From positions 1 to 64,000 of the forward strand of contig JACGCK010000117.1 in the NCBI GenBank assembly GCA_014925825.1: a stretch of DNA of 64,000 nt, in the 5' to 3' direction. Source of the DNA: Pholiota molesta. Its lineage: Eukaryota > Basidiomycota > Agaricomycetes > Agaricales > Strophariaceae. The notes beneath the pieces are model-generated. The model was not told the origin of the DNA. It saw nothing but the letters and a program-made list of their open reading frames with translations, and searched no databases. Position 1 is the stretch's first letter, and each line of letters starts with the position of its first letter. The translations under genes and the position numbers were made by a program. Positions 1 through 11,640 of the stretch are shown here, piece after piece.

Positions 1-400
1 GGCGGGTATACTTGGCCATGTCTCTATCCCCAAAGTTGATGTGAAACGAGCCCGACTGCAGCGCGCTGGGCGAGCGAAGGAAGGCGAACCGCGTGTTTAG
101 ATGTACAAGCGCCTTCTGCGTGGACAGATGCGTTAACACAGACCAGTTGAGAGGACTCTCAAATTCCCGGGGGCCAAGTTTGGTGTCCTCGATAGCGATA
201 CATCGCAGTGTCGTCGATGCGGCCTGGGTAACCACGGAAAGCCCGGTATGCGCCCTGGGGTGCGGCGCGAGCACGTACCCCGCTTTCCTGTGCCGCTGGA
301 CAAGGTGCCAATAGAGCCGCCCGACGCTGATCCACTGCATCGAGGACAGCAGCTCCAGCAGGAACCGTATCGAATCCCGCAAGCCCAGCCTTCGCATGGT
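1..400. other. Unresolved left edge, partly repeat family H
   Basis: No convincing gene start or stop lies here. A short peptide reading on the minus strand (around 340-440, containing ARSRNHAKAGLAGF) is repeated on the plus strand near 62430 as ARSRDHAKAGLAGF, so the left edge is still inside the inverted duplication. The window cuts the unit. Confidence 0.4.
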
Positions 401-2345
401 TCCTTGACCTAGCGCATCCAACGTCTTCACCCGCGCGTAGAGAAGCTTCGCTGATCACCATATCCCATTGACAAAGCGCGTGTCCGGATGCTCAGTGTCG
501 CACAATAGCCAGGCAGTAGCTCAATATGCCGGAAGCGTAGCGATAACCAGCTATAGCCTGTGGGCGTTCCTCCTTGAGTGGAATTCAGTGATGTTCCGTA
601 TCAGAGCACCCGCCATGGCCAGTGAGTTCACCAACAGCCTTGACGGAGACGCCAACGCCCGATGGGCGTTGACAGGCGCTCGGGAGGTAAGCATCTATGT
701 AGTCCCACTCTGAGATAGGCGGATGGCTGATTGGCCTGCTAGCAAGCTGTCGCTGTACGGGACGTCGATCCAAGAGTCCGGCAGAAGAAAGGCCGACCTT
801 CCGTTGTCAGAGCCAGTGCTAAGGGCGTGGAAACTGTCGAATCCCCGTGATCTTGATATCGGCCAGGCCATCGCGTTATCCTCATTTCCCAGTACATGCC
901 AACAAGGAACAGATGATACCGAACCCACAAGCCAGAACCACCGGGAGTCAAAAGCTTCTACCAGGTCAGGTCGGCGAGATGCCAGAGGAAGGTTCTTTGT
1001 AAAACATACCAATCGCACCTCAAATGCAACATGATCAGCGTCACAATCTAAAATCAGTAATTCTGTTCAGTGGTGAGAGGGAGGCGCCAGACGGCGCTCG
1101 CAGGGGGCTGCTCCGGGTGAAGAGGGTTCGTCATCGTGAGGTGAGTCGGCGTTCACGCTAGTCGACGTGGGCGAAGGATCACAGCTAGTGGACATGCTAT
1201 TCCGCGCCGATACCTATGAGGAACTGCGCCGTCAAGACAAAGAGAACACCGTTGATAACACAGGAGCTTACTCACAGTCGATCCACGCCAACTTGCTAGT
1301 CGGCCCCAAGTCGGCCCTCATCGCCAACGATCTCAGAACAGCGGGGCTTTCTAAGAGATCCCGCCCCTTCCATCATGTCACAGCTGTGTGCAACCGTCAA
1401 CGTAAGCTCCGAGTCCCTTGAAGACCCGATACGCCATGCTTTCGAGTTCAGAGAGACAACGGTGGAAAGCTATGGTTGCAACGGAGAGGGCATCGACGAA
1501 TTGGGTGAGGAGGGATCGCTGGGAGGTCGGAGAGCCTTTGACAAGGAGGCGTGTACTCCGTAAGCAAGTCCTGAATGAGGTACGTTAACTCATTTCAACG
1601 GTCTATGGTTGGTCCATTGAACTCACTGCGCGAGTGGGTTCAACCTGGGGTGGCCAGCAGCGAAGATGCGAAACGGTCGCGGTATGTGAGAAAGGCGGGT
1701 TCGTTGGCTGAATTGGACGTCGAAACATTAGATCTTGGTCATTCAACGTTTCCGAGTACGCATCCAACATTTGGCGTAGAAAGAGCAGGCTAACGTTGGC
1801 CTTTGAAATTCTGAAAGACTGACACTGGGAGGATGAGAAGACGAGGCGGACGAACGAATCCCGTCGCACGCAATTGAAACTCCGATCGTGATTTGTAAAC
1901 CCGCTCTCCCTCGCTCTCCGCCATCTAACCCCGCCGAACCAGATTTCTGCCCCATGCCGCCCTCGCGCAAGTCCCAAGTGAGTGGCCCTAGCCCTGCTAA
2001 CTGCACCCTGCGCTCGTGTACGTGCTGTATGTACTCGAGTACAACGCCGCTCTCGCTGCCCGTCCCCACGTCCGATGGCGATTGCCTGCCTGTCACCCCT
2101 ACGAAACACACTCGCCACATGGTGGGACACATGGCTGCGTACACCGCCAGCGCCATGTCGCTGCCAGCCTGTGACGCCCCATGCTAGGCCAGGAAGGAGT
2201 TGAACAAGGTGAGAGATACCTCCACAGGCGGCTCGAGCTCACGCCTGGGCTCGCCGCCTATTCTCATGCCCGCTGTTGGTTTGCTGAGCGACCGTCCTTC
2301 CACTCTTTCGAAGCCGATTGACCTTCCTCAAGCTCAGCGCCTTGG
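400..2345 (+). pseudogene. Repeat family H, left copy: decayed multi-exon gene
   Basis: I do not recognise the product. Conserved peptide islands occur in order on the plus strand: SYSLWAF (about 560), KLSLYGTSIQ..LPLSEPVLRAWKLSNPRDLD (about 740-860), EGSQLVDMLFRADTYEELRR (about 1175-1230), LLVGPKSALIANDLRTAGLS (about 1290-1350) and DPIRHAFEFRETTVESYG (about 1420-1475). The same islands occur in the same order on the minus strand at 62.3-61.3 kb. They change frame relative to one another, and no exon chain I could build stays open, so this is probably a broken gene. The region 1860-2340 also matches 60.1-60.6 kb closely and 17.25-17.75 kb more weakly. It holds the empty site of the MITE found at 60624-61035. 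Confidence 0.5.
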
Positions 2346-2459
2346 CGGCCAACATAGACACAATTGGTGGGCGATATCGGCCCGCCGCCTTCCAGTGCCC
2401 AAGTTTCACCCCCTGAACAGGGCACTGAAAGCGACAATCACCAAAATTCTAACGATTCT

Positions 2460-3510
2460 ATATCAGCTTCCGAGGTACTCATCTGCAGACTCGTCACCAT
2501 CGCCGCCTGAATCCCTTGCCGTTTCTGCCCACTGTGCCTTTTCTTCATGCAGCATACTCGTCCACCGCGCTTCTGCCCCAGCCCTTGTGCAACGGCGCGT
2601 GTACGTAGCTCGCGTGTCTAGCGCTAGTGCGATGTGCCATTGCTGCATCGCGTCGTCAAAGTTCGGTGTTCGTTTATGCTCGCGTGTAGGTACCACAGTT
2701 AGCAGCAGAGATGTGTGCGTTAGTGGCATTCAAGTGAAATAGTGAGATAGCGCCTGGTGGGACGGGCACTACGTATCGCTCCGTCTTCATAGTCATTTCA
2801 CATCGGGATACGATCCCTAGCAATCGCTCCTTCAGAATGCCCCATCCATCGCTCGCCCAGGGTCCCCCGGAACTCTCGGTGAGCTCCTCCGCGATCCGTG
2901 GGCGTGGTATCGTTTCTTGCCTCTTATCCTTTCTGCAGCGTCATCTGGGGATCGCGCGATGCCTGTATTGCCTTGATCGTTCTGTATGATCCCTCCTTCG
3001 CTCTCGCCCATTGTCTGCCCGATCTTCGGCCTGAATAAATCTTCAGATATAGCTGTGCCACTCCTGCTTAATGTTATGTTCGAACAATTGACGACCGAGT
3101 TGAGTGGCACAGATGGACTTTCTCTTTTTAGGGATCTTCGAGGGGATGTATGGTGTCGATACATGTGTAGCCGGTGGCTTAACCTTCAATATCTTGCTAT
3201 CAAAGCATCTTGAGTCCATTGTTCGATAATTTAGGAAAATCAAATCTCATCGCTGCATCATTTTGAACCACGAGTGATTGACTGCTGCTTGTTCTATTCG
3301 TAATTGCGAGGTCAAGTACACATCGGTCTATTCAAAAATCGCCATGAAACAAGCAATTCGAGGTCGTTGAACGATGATTGAACGTAGATAACAGATTGTG
3401 CAAGTTGCAACAGTATAAAGCGTGGCTCGCATTCAAGTACAGATATTGCACTCAAAGATTCCCCTCATCCACCATACCACCAAGGCTCCTTCGATCTCAG
3501 GCATCGCGCA
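2460..3510 (-). pseudogene. Repeat family C, left copy
   Basis: A minus-strand reading at 2463-2729 (88 residues) contains FDDAMQQWHIALALDTRATY, then RRCTRAGAEARWTSMLHEE and an acidic tail ending DEYLGS. The same frame is recognisable on the plus strand at about 59.77-59.94 kb (FDDAMKQWHVAL, RRCTRAGAEARWTSMLHEEE), which suggests it once coded for protein. The rest of the block to about 3510 is matched in inverted order by 58.6-59.2 kb. No start codon with a supporting upstream exon could be placed. Function unknown. Confidence 0.4.
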
Positions 3511-4143
3511 ATGTTTCACGATGCGCCTCACCATTTCATTGACACCGCGCCGCCGTATGGTGATGGGCCCGACGCCGCTCTTCAGCATATACCCAGTAAT
3601 CATCGTCAAAGTTTGTAACGTATCGATGGAGATGACATTGTACTGACTCTCCTATCAATTTGAATTATAGAACAGATAACCGGCAGCTACAATATCAGCC
3701 CCATTCAAAGGCGAAACCTAGAGGTCAACTTGAGATCACCGTTGGCGCTGGCCATCTCAACAGATCACCAGCACCCAGAACGGAAGGGCTGAGCTCCAGG
3801 GGCACTCAACACCAACACACTCTCTGATGTAAGTTAAATGTAGTCTGCCCTTGTATCGTGGTCTTATCGTATGCTAGGAATGGGGCTACGTCAATCTGGG
3901 CACGAAAGCGGAGCGGCTTCGTCAACGAATCAGCGCCCCACCTCACAGCGGAGCATCGGCATCGGCATCATCATCGTCACCGTCGAAGCATCTCGCAAAT
4001 CCTACCGACTTATCATCGTTGAATGATAATGAGTTCCACTTCTGACAATATAATTTCCTATTCTACAGAACCATTTATATTACCTTTCATTTGTGTAATT
4101 TATAGCGTATGTATTCTCAAAATCTAGTTGAGTGAGTTGAGAC
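3511..4143. other. Intergenic, no feature seen
   Basis: This stretch between repeat family C and the MULE-like insertion has only short ORFs. It has no counterpart that I could find in the right arm. Confidence 0.5.
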
Positions 4144-4734
4144 AAATCTTTCGGGCAATGAGAAAAGGCAGTGGCCCATGAGTGAGGTGCGTGAGAGTGC
4201 GTGAGGGTGCGTGCACTCACTTTCACTCATTTTCGACTCGCGCTCACTCACCTCACTCACTTTTTCGGCCGGCACTGCCCCCGGCAACTTCGGCTGCCGT
4301 TCGGCAACAAGTTCCCACCGTCTTAACTACACCTCCCATTGCAAAATCACCGCGCGAAAACTGCACAAGAGATATGGGTAGTATATAGCTGTTATGTATC
4401 GATTCTATATGTATATAGCTACCCATAAAAACTGTTTTATTAACAAATGAGGCACCTCCATAGGTTGTATAAGTGTAAGGGATAGTATTCATGTGCGCTG
4501 AGTCCGGCAGGTGCACACTACATACTGCTACAGCTCACGATGAATCACGTCAAAAAGTCTATGAAGGTTTGGGTCTGGAAAGTGTCGGGCAAGCGAGGCA
4601 CTTGCGAGGCGCTCAGCGCAGCCTAAGTTACTGTTTGTGTAATTGGTGTGAACTACGTCAAAATACACGTAAGGTTGTAACTTGTGAGTATACGATGTTA
4701 GATGCCCACAAGCGCGTACATGCCACACTGCGCC

Positions 4735-5160
4735 GAGCACTCCTCACGCACTCCTCACGCACCAAGGTTGTGAGTATACGACGTTAGACGCTCCGCTTTA
4801 CAAGCGCATACGTTTCACACTGCACCGCGCACTCCTCACGCACTCCTCACGCACCCTCACGCACTCTTCACGCACTTTCACGCACTCTCACTCACTTTTG
4901 CTCACGCACTCACGCACTCTCACGCACCTTCACGCACCTTCACGCACCCTCACGCACCCTCACGCACTCTTACATATCCCCACTCATCCTCACTCGTCTA
5001 TCACTCATTTAATGAGAAGTAAGTGCACTTATCACTCACTTGTATTTTCCCTTCACTTACACTCACTCGCTTATATTTTATCCGCACTTGCACTCACTCA
5101 CTTGTATTTCACCCACTGTTACACACTTATGTTCTCAATCTCGCACTTACATGACTCCAA
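4735..5160 (+). repeat. Degenerate CACGCAC/CACTCA array
   Basis: The plus strand is a run of imperfect units such as CTCACGCACT, TTCACGCACC and later CACTCACTTG. Similar runs lie at about 4180-4262 (as the reverse complement) and 5990-6100, so the unit is subterminal at both ends of the 4153-6130 element in inverted orientation. The HTRTLTH-type peptide that these runs encode is a by-product of the repeat. The unit is not a telomere motif. Confidence 0.75.
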
Positions 5161-5214
5161 AGGTAAGCTTTGAATTCCTTGTACAAAACAACATACTCAC
5201 TATCTACGTTTTAG

Positions 5215-5680
5215 ATCGATGCGTAGCCCACTTGTCCCTTCATCCGCAGATGTACCGAGCCCGAACGCCACGCCTTCGCAGGCCGAAAGGACGCACGAGC
5301 TCGCGGGCCAGCTGGCAGGCTTCGCGGAGGCTGGACGTGTTCCACGACGCCGGCAACACCAACACCAACGCCGGAACACTCGCGGAGGCGCTGCTGCAGG
5401 CCCGACCGCCGCCCTTCCGTGAGCAGCAGACGTACCGTGTTCCGCTCGAGCCGCGCGAACGACAAGCGCTGGACGCGGCGCACCGATGCGAGTGCGGCCG
5501 GCGCAGATGGCGACGCAGTTAGCGATGGAGGGCGCGGAGGACGGGGTGGTTGACGTGATGCGCGAAGGAACCGGGAACCTGACGATGCAAGGCCTTATGC
5601 GGCTTGCATCGCGTCGGACTCTCCTATGCGGAGTTCGACGGCCGTTCACCTTTCATTCCTTCCATCGTCATCATTGAACC
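5215..5680 (+). pseudogene. GC-rich captured gene fragment inside the MULE-like element
   Basis: Base composition changes abruptly to GC-rich within the otherwise AT-rich element. Three plus-strand frames each carry part of a protein-like reading (for example AERTHELAGQLAGFAEAG, then NTNTNAGTLAEALLQARPPP, then TGNLTMQGLMRLASRR), as expected for a frameshifted coding fragment. It has no match elsewhere in the window. Capture of host exons by MULEs (Pack-MULEs) is known from plants; capture here is inference. Confidence 0.35.
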
Positions 5681-6130
5681 AGACGATGCACCAGCTAGCA
5701 GGCTTTGCAGGGGTGCAGCTGATTATCGAGCACGCGAAATGTGTAGCTCATAACAGAACTGTATAAAGAGTTTATATACAATCTAGTCGAAGTATAGAAC
5801 TACTATTCGACAATTAACTTGAATATAACACGTATTTTGATGTTGTTTGACCTCCTAGGGTAGTATTAGAGGCCGTACAAAGGTCGTCGGCTTAGCCTTA
5901 GCCCCAGCACTCAGTGCTCAGTGCTCATTGATCATTGATCATCCTTCATAGCTTCACGCACCACTCACTGACGCACTGACTTAGTCTCACTTGTCACCCA
6001 CTCACCTTCACTCGTTACCCACTCACCTTCACTCATTATTCACTCATTCTCACTCGCCTTCACGCATTCTCACGCACACTCACGCACACACTTCCCCTCA
6101 CTGCTGGCACACTGCCTTTTACCCGTGCCC

Positions 6131-6716
6131 AAATCTTTCTACATAGCAATAAGGAAAACTTTTTACATGTTGCCACCGCAGTAAAGACGCAAGCTACTTG
6201 TATATATTTTTAGTAATGCGTCAACCGTACATTTCTTGTAATTCAGGCCCAGCTTTATCACCACGCAGCGCTTGATTTTAGGTTATTCCTCGATGTCATT
6301 GTCATTCCTAGACGCTTGCACTTGGCCCATTAGGCCTTAGGCCAATCGAAACCTTTCCAACCATAGGATGTCTTTACAGTGTCTAGAAAGTACAACAGAG
6401 GCCCTAAAAATGGTGATACCATGACCAATCCCCAGGACCTTTGTCGAAAAAGCAACGCTTCGTGTTGGCTTCGTGTTAGCGAGGCAAGATGCAATTTTTT
6501 GTCGAAGATTCTGTCATTGTTGGAAGCAACCTGGTATATAGTGGGGGGCAATCTCCCAGGGCGTACAGGATGACTGATTCGCGAGCTAGAGTGGATCGAA
6601 TTCCAAGCAACACATTGTGGAGGGACAGGGTCCACGGGGATCCAACCGAATAGGTACAGTATAAAGAAGCGAGACAAGCGGGAAAAAAAAACTCCGACAA
6701 ACTCCCCATTCTCCCC
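6131..6716. promoter_or_regulatory. Conserved upstream region of family F (left copy)
   Basis: About 500 bp upstream of the F start codon is conserved with the inverted copy at 57580-58130, including the stretch just before the ATG with a homopurine run. ORFs exist here on the minus strand but their reading differs between the copies, so I treat the region as non-coding 5' flank and promoter. Homology to the right arm ends near 6155, just right of the MULE target duplication. Confidence 0.4.
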
Positions 6717-8525
6717 ATGAATCGCGGCAAACGCAAACACTCTCTTAGTGAAGCAGAGAGCCCGAAAAGCCAACAGCGCCAACTCCGGCCCAAGATGCAA
6801 ATGGATGCAGGAGAGACGAAGGCGCAGCAGGAAGGAGGCTCTATGATGTCAGATCCCCGCATGGAGGGGCGAGCTCAAGTTCCAGCTGGCGCCTTAATAT
6901 CACTTCGCACCCAGCAACCTCTGGCATCGGGAGATGGGGGTGGGCGAATGGTGCTTCCGCAGCGGCAGCCCCCGTCAACTACGAACGACGACGGTGAGTA
7001 AACAAGCTGCTTCCCCAAATAGCCAGGTTTGACTCGGTTGGGAAACAGGAACCAGGCGAAGCACTAGCAACAGTGATTCCCCCCAAGGGCGGAACCATAC
7101 CAAACGTTTAAGATCTGGGAGCGCCGAAGGTGCTAGCCAGATCACCAGCACACTCGACGGAAGCGTAGAGTCCCATGGGGTCTCAACCCCCTCCCAGATG
7201 TATGTCAAATATGATACCACCCTTTAACGGTAGTCTGATCATTGGGCTAGGAACCTGCAGCCGGATGGCCATCCTGGAAACGGGGAGATATAGTGAGTTG
7301 AGCCCAGTCAAACATTTCAGCATCAGCCTGAATATGTACGACAGTCTTTTCCACCCGTACGGCGAAAGAACATACCGAGAACCACCGAGTCCCGAAAGGC
7401 TCCAGGAAAAGGGAGATTCAGGTACTAGGCGGGTTTCGGAATGTAGGTCAAACGCGGTCGCACCTTGAAAAAGACTGACCATTGGGCTAGGCGTGAAGAT
7501 TTGAATATCGCGTACGGAGCTACACCAAGCAACGCCAGCTCAACGATCCCATCGCGAACATCGACCGCATATCCGCCAACGCCGTCCCGCTATGAAGGCG
7601 CTCATATGCTCTGGCCCTGCGCCTATGGAACCTCGTCGAACGTAGCGGCTCCACTAGCATCGATATCGCCCGGAGCGTATCACTGGCCTGCGCAGTGGCT
7701 CGACGCCTCGAGCGCGTTCGATATGAGGCCAGATGGCATGGCCTATGATCCGGTGTTCGCACATCCCAACATCGGAGAGCTGCCAGTGGCACCCCCTTCA
7801 GTACGGCGCCAGCAAAATGGCGCCACTGATATGGCTGCGAGTGGCTCACAGCGAGAAACGACAGAGGCATATGCCAATGATGCACAGATGTTAATCACTG
7901 CCGCGACGCAAATGGATGGAAGTTTCTCAATAACAGTGTCTGGGTACGTTACCTCGCCGTTATCGTCGTCAGTCTCCTGCATCTCCCGTTTTCAACGCTC
8001 GAAAGTGCGCTTCCACCGTCGTTATCATCGCCTGCCTCGTTATCCGCATCCTCTCCGTCGTCCTCATCCTCTATGCCCTCACCATCCGCATCTTTGTCGT
8101 TCGCCCCCACTTCCGCGTCCACAGGATGTCTTGCCGGCCACTCGTCGTCGTCGTCACCCGAGCTAGATGGGGGTGTTCAGCTGCCAATGTCCAACTTTAC
8201 GACAGACACGAGTACGAGCTACGTACCAACAATGTCCACCGGTGCATCGCCGCTGTCGTTATCGATTCAGAGTCCCATGGCGCCATCGTCATTGATCTGG
8301 CCTGGACCTTCATCGACATCGGCATCTTCTCCCTTACAGCATCCCACGCATCCCACTGCCTCGTCGTCGTCAAGCGGGTCAACGGAGGAAGACGTAGACG
8401 ACCCCAACGCCACCTTGCTGGGGTGGCTGGCGCAGAACACGGGCGCCGCGGCCGTCGCTGCGCTGATCAGCCAGTACTATGGGACTCCGTACAAGTGCGT
8501 CGATTGGAAGTTTGGATCCGGCTAG
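6717..8525 (+). pseudogene. Family F gene, left copy, frameshifted
   Basis: The start, exon order and splice sites match the intact copy at 57579-55814: MNRGKRKHSLSEAE... opens exon 1, and donor/acceptor positions near 6996 and 7058 and near 7199 and 7250 are shared. The final exon codes for NIGELPVAPPSV, then a Ser/Pro/Ala-rich stretch, then TLLGWLAQNTGAAAVAALIS. Near 7986 the left copy has one C fewer in a C run than the right copy, throwing the Ser-rich part out of frame; the downstream part (from about 8073) is open again in another frame and ends in a different tail (KFGSG). I see this as a recently broken paralogue; a sequencing error in a homopolymer is the alternative. Confidence 0.6.
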
Positions 8526-8929
8526 GTGTTCATTGATTTTGCTGTGAATAGGGCGTAGCAAGCAGTGTGTGAGGCGTTTGAGGGACGGCGGGACAGAGAT
8601 GGACGGTCGTCGCGGAGGCGAGGCGGAGTACACGTCGATGTTATCGATGATCAAGAGGACTCCCGCAGTTATGTCGAAACCCGACCGGGCCGTCACGCTA
8701 GATGCTCGTCCTCACAATCCGCCTTGAATCCGCCAACAGCACTCAGGTTCCAATATCTATTGATTTTAAAACAACATCATTCATGTTTTCTCCAAGTTTT
8801 TTCATCGTTTTTCCTTGGGTTTCCCCAGTCAAAAGAACTGATAATAGGCTTCGTAAAGCATGGATGTCCCATGCCATTTATCTTTTGATATTTTCTCCAT
8901 CATCTGAATATGCAAGTGGTGCCCATTGA
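8526..8929. other. 3' flank of family F left copy
   Basis: Partly conserved with 55.4-55.8 kb (inverted), including a segment just after the stop with GGCGGGACAGAGATG-like sequence. The AT-rich part from about 8740 on has no counterpart and shows no gene. Confidence 0.4.
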
Positions 8930-10057
8930 TTATCGCATAGGAGTAACATCAAGGATTCAGTGTCATTCACAGTATGCAACAACTAAAAAGTTAAGATGAT
9001 AAGAATCTGTCTAGCCTCATAGAATGAGGTGGAAATGAACGAAAACCAGCATAAGGACACAAAGGCTGGCGCCTCAATGTCGCTCGTGTCCAGCCACATT
9101 GCTTCGCCAGATAAACAGGTTTGACTCGCGTGATAAATAGGAACAAGGCGAATAGGGATGGGCGATGGGCGCATGGCGCCTCGCAGCAGCAGCCCCTGTC
9201 GTCTGTGAATCGCAACAGCGAGTAAACAAGCTGCTTCACCAAATAGCCAGGGCTGACTCGCTCTGTAAACAGGAATCAGGAGAAGCACTAGCAACGATGA
9301 TTCCCCGCAAGGGCGGAGCAATCAATCCAACGTTTATGATCTAGGAGCGCCGTAGGTGCCAGCCAGATCATCAGCACACACGACGAAAGAGTCGAGTCCC
9401 ATGGGGTCTCAACCCCCTCCCAGATGTATGTTAAATAGCGTCCCGCCCTTCAATGGTAGTCTGATCGTTGTGCTAGGAGCCTGAAGCCGGATGACCGTCT
9501 TGGAAATGAGGAGGCCGCCGATATTACTTCGGTGATATATCGAGTTGAGCCTGACGAAATATTTCAGCGTCAGCCTGATTTTGCACGAGTATTTCGCACC
9601 CGTACGGCGAAAGAACATACCAGGGACCACCGAGGCCCGAGAGGCTTCAGGAGAAGAAAGATACGAGACGGGAATCGGCAATGCAAGTCAAATGCAGTCG
9701 CACCTAACAAAAGAAAGAAGGTGGATCGTTGAGCTAGTTTCGAAGATTATAAATGAACGTACGAAGCAACACAGAATGACACCGCCTCATGAAGCCCATC
9801 GTGAGCATCGATCGCATATCCGCCAAACGCATTCGCGCTACAAAAACTCCCATACTATGCTCTAGCCGTTCGTGTATCCATCGATGTCGACCAGAGCGAA
9901 TCATTCGCCTGTGCAGTGGTTCGGCGAGGGGCAGTCGATACGCGGCCCAAGGGCATAGACTCTGGTTCGGCATTCACCACGCACCCATAGTCTGGGCGCT
10001 TGCACGCCCTTTGATGCTGCGTCAGCAAGATGGCGAGACAGATATCGCTGTGAAGCG
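8930..10057 (+). pseudogene. Truncated second copy of family F
   Basis: Sequence from about 9100 to 10057 repeats that of 7000-7850: the CACTAGCAAC acceptor, the CATGGGGTCTCAACCCCC block, the FHPYGERTY-type exon (here degraded to FRTRTAKEHT) and the region before the Ser-rich exon. There are frameshifts and a lost first exon. At about 10057 the match to F stops abruptly and family R begins, so the Ser-rich 3' half was deleted or replaced at a clean junction. The first 150 bp resemble the start of the R repeats at 21.7 and 55.3 kb. Confidence 0.55.
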
Positions 10058-11640
10058 ACGAACATCGAACGTCGAATTCAGTTGGATAGGATACGACGCG
10101 CCCACCAACTGTCGATCAGAAGTAAGTCATTGGATGTACCAGCGTCATAGAATAGGCAGGTCATTGACCCGATCGATGTGTACAGCATTCACGGCGAGAG
10201 CTTGCAGAAACAAGCATTCTACAGAAGGGTGGCATGAAATTCTGACTGAAAAGGAAAATCTGGAGTGCCTTCGGCGGCGGTAAGGTCACCAGCCGCCTCA
10301 AACGTCAAGTCCAAAGGGACTTGACGCCCTCCCAGATGTAAGGTCAATGCAGATGACACCCTTGGATAGCATGTCATTTCGCTGGAGGCCACCACATGGG
10401 AATGCTTTTGACGGAAATACCGCGAGCCAGGGAGCCAGGACGAAGGAAGGCGAACACACCAGATAAATCGTGGTTGCAAGGCTAATTCTGTTGCATCTAC
10501 TTAACAAGAAACGGTCTGATCAAAACAACATCTTACGCACCGCACAGCATTCGATAGGGGCGCTGAGGCTCCCTTCAGCGCGACCCCCGTTTCTCCGTCG
10601 TACCTCCTGAACTCACACATTCCACCAGTAGCCAGATCGTTGTGCGGGTAAGCTTGGAGCGCCGTTGGGCATGCGATTCTCTTGGGAGAACAAACGTCCA
10701 CCGTCGCCAGGCTGTAGGCCGGTGCCACGCCTGCACTTCGAGCAGAGCACGTTCCAGGCGAGGATGGCCGAGCCGTCCAGCGTCCAGGTGGCATTCGCAC
10801 CTGCCAATGGGACGAGCTGTGGGCCAGTGTTTTGGACCTATCACAATCAGATTCAGCCAGCGATACAGGGCCGTGAATACGTGGAGACCGCTCACCGCCG
10901 ATGCGCGCCAAAGACTTGACATCGTCACTAGCGTCCTCGTCGTCCTCGTGGCTTAGCGAGACACTGCTTGATTCTGCTACGGATATGTAAGCTTGCCATT
11001 GACATAGATGGTGGTTACTCACCCGCAATGACCTCTATCTCTTCTTCATCGTCGTTATTGTCATTGGAGCCGGCGTAGAATGGGTCAACACAAGGTCAAC
11101 ATAGAATCTCGCGTCCACCGGTTGCGCCAGGAGCGAACTGCAATCAAACCTACTAAACTCGAATGATCTATTGCGATGTGTTGGAACTTGGCAGGGGGGA
11201 AATACGAATAGCACGGAATGCAGGCTGACGGTGGCTCGTAACGCGATCTTGAGGCATGTTTGGACGAGCTCGAGCGTGGCTTGTCGGTCTTATAACATTT
11301 AAAACTCCGAACCCCTCTACTTCAAGTCGCCGGTCTCCCCCGCCCCTCACCCACACATCCTGACTGGTACTGACCGCGGGCCTTGACATCGATGCTGCCA
11401 TTCCACCCGCTCTCTCTCGCCCTGGCTTATCTATACTTCGGAAGTCGCTCTTCTGCTCCTTTCAGCTCAATCGCTAGCACCGCACACCTATTCACCGTCG
11501 ACGTTCAACGCTCGTCATAACGCCGGGCCTTCCCTGTGCACCTCCGATCTGCGATCACCCGGTGTGGCATGCAACGGACCCGACGTTAACACGCGCATCA
11601 GTAATCATCGACGGTGTATGGACTAGTACGACGGCGCGTT
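10058..11640 (-). pseudogene. Repeat family R, copy R0
   Basis: The sense strand is minus. Conserved islands are an acidic exon (EEIEVIA, then SLSHEDDEDASDDVKSLARI) bounded by GT..AG introns, then a reading with GANATWTLDGSAILAWNV and GDGGRLFSQENRMPNG, then FEAAGDLTAAEGTPD. Intron phases around the WTLDGS exon do not agree, so the copy is probably non-functional. I do not recognise the family. The first acidic exon is open here, whereas in R3 a short deletion after the acceptor puts a stop into the acidic exon. Closest relatives in the window are R4 (54-55 kb) and R1 (21.7-23.2 kb). Confidence 0.5.

Larger units (their letters stand above)
4153..6130. mobile_element. MULE-like non-autonomous DNA transposon with 9-bp target duplication
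   Basis: The 9-mer AAATCTTTC stands directly before the element (4144-4152) and directly after it (6131-6139). The ends are inverted: the left begins GGGCAATGAG then AAAAGGCAGTG, and the right end, reverse complemented, begins GGGCACGGGT then AAAAGGCAGTG, an imperfect terminal repeat of roughly 35 bp. Behind each end lie degenerate arrays of GTGAG/GTGCG (left, inverted) and CACTCA/CACGCAC (right). A 9-bp duplication is typical of Mutator-like elements, which is known for that superfamily; the assignment here is inference. There is no transposase ORF, so it would depend on a helper. The flanks are more AT-rich than the GC-rich inner fragment at 5215-5680. Confidence 0.72.

Noticed and set aside
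4898..5173. His/Thr/Leu-rich ORF (HTRTLTH type)
   Set aside because: It is the translation of the degenerate CACGCAC/CACTCA array.
4735..6110. CACTCA/CACGCAC runs as telomere repeats
   Set aside because: They do not contain the TTAGGG-type unit and are bounded by a target duplication, so they belong to the transposon.
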